A stretch of 8,413 nucleotides of DNA from QGNO01 sp964493125 (GTDB lineage Bacteria; Chloroflexota; Dehalococcoidia; Lucifugimonadales; QGNO01), in NCBI GenBank assembly GCA_964493125.1, contig CAZBMS010000060.1:1-8413 (forward strand), given 5' to 3'. The position numbers and the translations under genes are program-made. Shown in pieces: positions 6,042 through 8,413 of this stretch. Position 1 is the first letter of the stretch. Each line of letters begins with the position of its first letter. The notes under the pieces are model-generated. The model did no database searches. It worked only from the letters and a program-made list of their open reading frames with translations, and was not told where the DNA came from.

Positions 6042-8413
6042 ACAAACAACGGCGACAACACTCCTTCAACAAATTGGGACCCAGAGGCCCTTTTTCCAAC
6101 AGATATTGGTAAATTCCTGAAATGGGGACTATTTGCCCTGGCTGGGCTAATAACACTTGCCCTGATATACGTACTGCTAGAGATTTACACCAACTGGCTG
6201 TGGTTCGAATCTTTAGGCTTCTTAGGTATTTTTAGAACTGTACTATGGACTAAAATATGGCTTGCCCTTGGTGGAACTCTGGTTTTCGGCGTTTTGGCTG
6301 GAGCCAGCGGATTCATAGCCTACAGAAACGGCATAGGGGAATCTTATCTTCCGCTATCTCCCGAAACAATTTATTCGATAAACAAACTAGTCGTAGCCAT
6401 AATCGTACTTGTAATTGCAATCGCATCATTAGCGTTTGGAGCAATCCTAAGCACAAACTGGGAATCTGTTCTCAGACTAAGTGAAAGTTCTCAATTTGGA
6501 ATTTTAGACCCTGTTTTCCAAAAGGACGTCAGTTTCTTTATATTCACACTGCCAGTACTGAATTTAGTTCAGGGCTGGATTCTCGGCGCTTTTATAGCAA
6601 CGCTCATAATTACGGTGGGGATTTTCTTGATTCAATTCGGAATCAGGGGCGTGCCAATCCAGATTAATCAAAGTCAGAAAACACATGCAGCCGTAATCGG
6701 CGCTCTTATTTTCCTGACTTTGGCTGCTGGGCATCTTTTGGGAAGGTATCAAACGCTATTGTCGGAGGGTGGCGCAGTATTCGGGGCTACCTATACAGAC
6801 ATTCACGCCAGAATACCAGCGCTTATAGTGCTCGCTTTCGTAACGGCATCAAGCGGAATAATATTACTGGCCTCTTTGCACCCTTCTATACGAGGTTCAC
6901 GAGGGAATCGTCTCACCATTGCAGCAGTTTCACTGTGGTTAATAGCAACTTTAGGAGTCGGTAACTTGTACCCGTCTTTCGTTCAGCGATTTTCAGTAGA
7001 CCCAAACGAGCTTCAAAAAGAACGTACCTACATAGAAAGAAACATTGAATTTACACGCGCTGCTTTTGGAATCAACAATATAGATAATCGGGCTTACGAA
7101 GCAACTGGACAACTGACATCAAAGGAAATCTTAAATAATAGTGAGACTGTGAATAATGTCAGACTATGGGATCCTAAACCATTAGTTGACACTTACAATC
7201 AAATTCAGCATCTTCGGCTATATTACAACTTTTCAGATGCGGATGTTGATCGATACGAAGTAGATGGTGAATATAGACAAGTGCTTGTAGGCGCCCGGGA
7301 AATTCATCCAGAATTACTGCCAGAAGAAGCACAGAGATGGGTTAACCAAAAGTTACAATTCACCCACGGTTACGGTGCTGCAGCTAGCCCAGTTACCGAA
7401 TTCACAGACGAAGGACGACCCATATTTTTTGTTAAGGACGTTCCACCAACTGGAACTCTCAAAATAGATCGACCAGAAATCTACTACGGCGAAAACACAA
7501 AAGATTACGTAATCGTCAACAGCGAAACGCCCGAATTTGATCACCCTACAGAGGACAATACACCGGTATACGTTCAATACAAAGGAAATGGAGGGATAAC
7601 TCTTAGCTCTTTGCTGAGAAGATTGGCATACGCCTTACATTTTCGAGATGTAAATGTCTTAATCAGTGGAGAAATCACTACTGAAAGCAAAGTGATGTAC
7701 GAACGAGAAGTCAGTTCAAGAATTGGAAAAATTGCACCATTTTTGACACTAGACAACGACCCTTACATGGTCATCGAAAACGGGAGGCTCGTTTGGATTC
7801 AAGACGCCTATACCACTACCAGCAAATACCCCTATTCAAAGCCTGTAGGCAATTTCAACTATATAAGAAACAGTGTGAAGGTTGTCGTAGATGCATATCA
7901 CGGAGGCCTGCAGTTCTACATCGCTAACCCTGATGACCCCATAATCCAAACATATAAAAAGATATTCCCGGATCTCTTTTTACCAATGAGTCAGATGTCA
8001 GATTTCCTGAAAGATCACCTCAGGTATCCTGAAGACATGTTCTCAATACAGGCAGAAACGTATCTGCAATACCATATGACAGACCCAACTGTCTTTTTTA
8101 ACAAAGAAGACCAGTGGAGCATACCATCGGAAATTTCTTTCGGGAAACAGCAACCCGTAGAGCCCTACTATGTCATAATGAAGCTTCCCGGGGAAAAAGA
8201 GGTTGAATTCGTTTTGATACTTCCTTTCACTCCAGCAGACAAGCCTAATATGGTTGCATGGCTAGCGAGTCGAATGGATCGACCTCACTACGGAGAGCTA
8301 GTGGCCTATACATTCCCAAGTGGAGTTCAGATTGATGGCCCAGTTCAAATAGAAGCCAGAATAGACAACGACACAGAGATTTCTCAGCAATTTACGCTCT
8401 GGGATCAATCAGG
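6039..8413 (+). CDS. UPF0182 (COG1615) family integral membrane protein, C-terminus cut off by the window edge
   Basis: An uninterrupted frame of 791 codons continues past the right edge; family members usually have roughly 900-1000 residues, so most of the protein is here. A short polar N-terminus precedes seven predicted membrane helices at about 28-49, 73-95, 116-136, 175-200, 216-234, 257-279 and 291-310. The remainder is a large soluble domain, probably outside the cytoplasmic membrane. Family signatures are clear: DPVFQKDVSFFIF (157-169), YTDIHARIPAL (252-262), DPNELQKER (321-329), NVRLWDPKPL (373-382), and YYNFSDADVDRY (395-406). Close to the edge the sequence reaches the QQFTLWDQSG region near the C-terminal part of these proteins. 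The molecular function of the family is not established. It begins 18 nt after argB and is probably co-transcribed, though no functional link to arginine synthesis is known. Confidence 0.92.
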   Translation, partial: MTNNGDNTPSTNWDPEALFPTDIGKFLKWGLFALAGLITLALIYVLLEIYTNWLWFESLGFLGIFRTVLWTKIWLALGGTLVFGVLAGASGFIAYRNGIGESYLPLSPETIYSINKLVVAIIVLVIAIASLAFGAILSTNWESVLRLSESSQFGILDPVFQKDVSFFIFTLPVLNLVQGWILGAFIATLIITVGIFLIQFGIRGVPIQINQSQKTHAAVIGALIFLTLAAGHLLGRYQTLLSEGGAVFGATYTDIHARIPALIVLAFVTASSGIILLASLHPSIRGSRGNRLTIAAVSLWLIATLGVGNLYPSFVQRFSVDPNELQKERTYIERNIEFTRAAFGINNIDNRAYEATGQLTSKEILNNSETVNNVRLWDPKPLVDTYNQIQHLRLYYNFSDADVDRYEVDGEYRQVLVGAREIHPELLPEEAQRWVNQKLQFTHGYGAAASPVTEFTDEGRPIFFVKDVPPTGTLKIDRPEIYYGENTKDYVIVNSETPEFDHPTEDNTPVYVQYKGNGGITLSSLLRRLAYALHFRDVNVLISGEITTESKVMYEREVSSRIGKIAPFLTLDNDPYMVIENGRLVWIQDAYTTTSKYPYSKPVGNFNYIRNSVKVVVDAYHGGLQFYIANPDDPIIQTYKKIFPDLFLPMSQMSDFLKDHLRYPEDMFSIQAETYLQYHMTDPTVFFNKEDQWSIPSEISFGKQQPVEPYYVIMKLPGEKEVEFVLILPFTPADKPNMVAWLASRMDRPHYGELVAYTFPSGVQIDGPVQIEARIDNDTEISQQFTLWDQS

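Overview
The window looks like chromosomal DNA from a moderately AT-rich bacterium with short intergenic gaps and frequent non-ATG starts. The gene set (tandem SDR oxidoreductases, an amidohydrolase, an Fsr-like MFS carrier, argJ-argB and a UPF0182 membrane protein) and the style of the ArgB sequence suggest a Chloroflexota relative, for example the marine SAR202/Dehalococcoidia group. That placement is inferred from remembered family features, not from a search. No RNA gene, CRISPR array, insertion sequence or prophage gene was seen.

Region 1 (1-863, minus strand) holds two translationally coupled SDR genes. The upstream one is complete but has lost the cofactor glycines and the Ser/Tyr/Lys catalytic residues. 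The downstream one, cut by the left edge, keeps a perfect TGxxxGIG motif. An inactive/active SDR pair acting as a heteromer is the simplest reading.

Region 2 (864-3492) contains a short divergent promoter region, then an MFS transporter and a metal-dependent amidohydrolase 32 nt apart, probably one operon. Together with the divergent SDR pair this looks like an uptake-and-breakdown module for an unidentified organic substrate.

Region 3 (3493-6020) is an arginine biosynthesis unit. A consensus sigma70-type promoter (TTGACA, 18 bp, TATAAT), flanked by three copies of a TGTGYAAAW motif, drives a gene whose reading frame encodes an excisionase/MerR-like helix-turn-helix joined in frame to a complete ArgJ (ornithine acetyltransferase). 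A second ATG with its own Shine-Dalgarno sits exactly at the usual ArgJ start, so one gene may yield both a DNA-binding ArgJ and plain ArgJ. argB follows. Its product lacks the N-terminal helix associated with arginine feedback inhibition, so control in this pathway may have moved to transcription. This is the most interesting part of the window.

Region 4 (6039-8413) is a long open frame, starting at TTG and running off the right edge, encoding a UPF0182 (COG1615) protein with seven membrane helices and a large extracytoplasmic domain. It sits 18 nt after argB and is probably co-transcribed with it.
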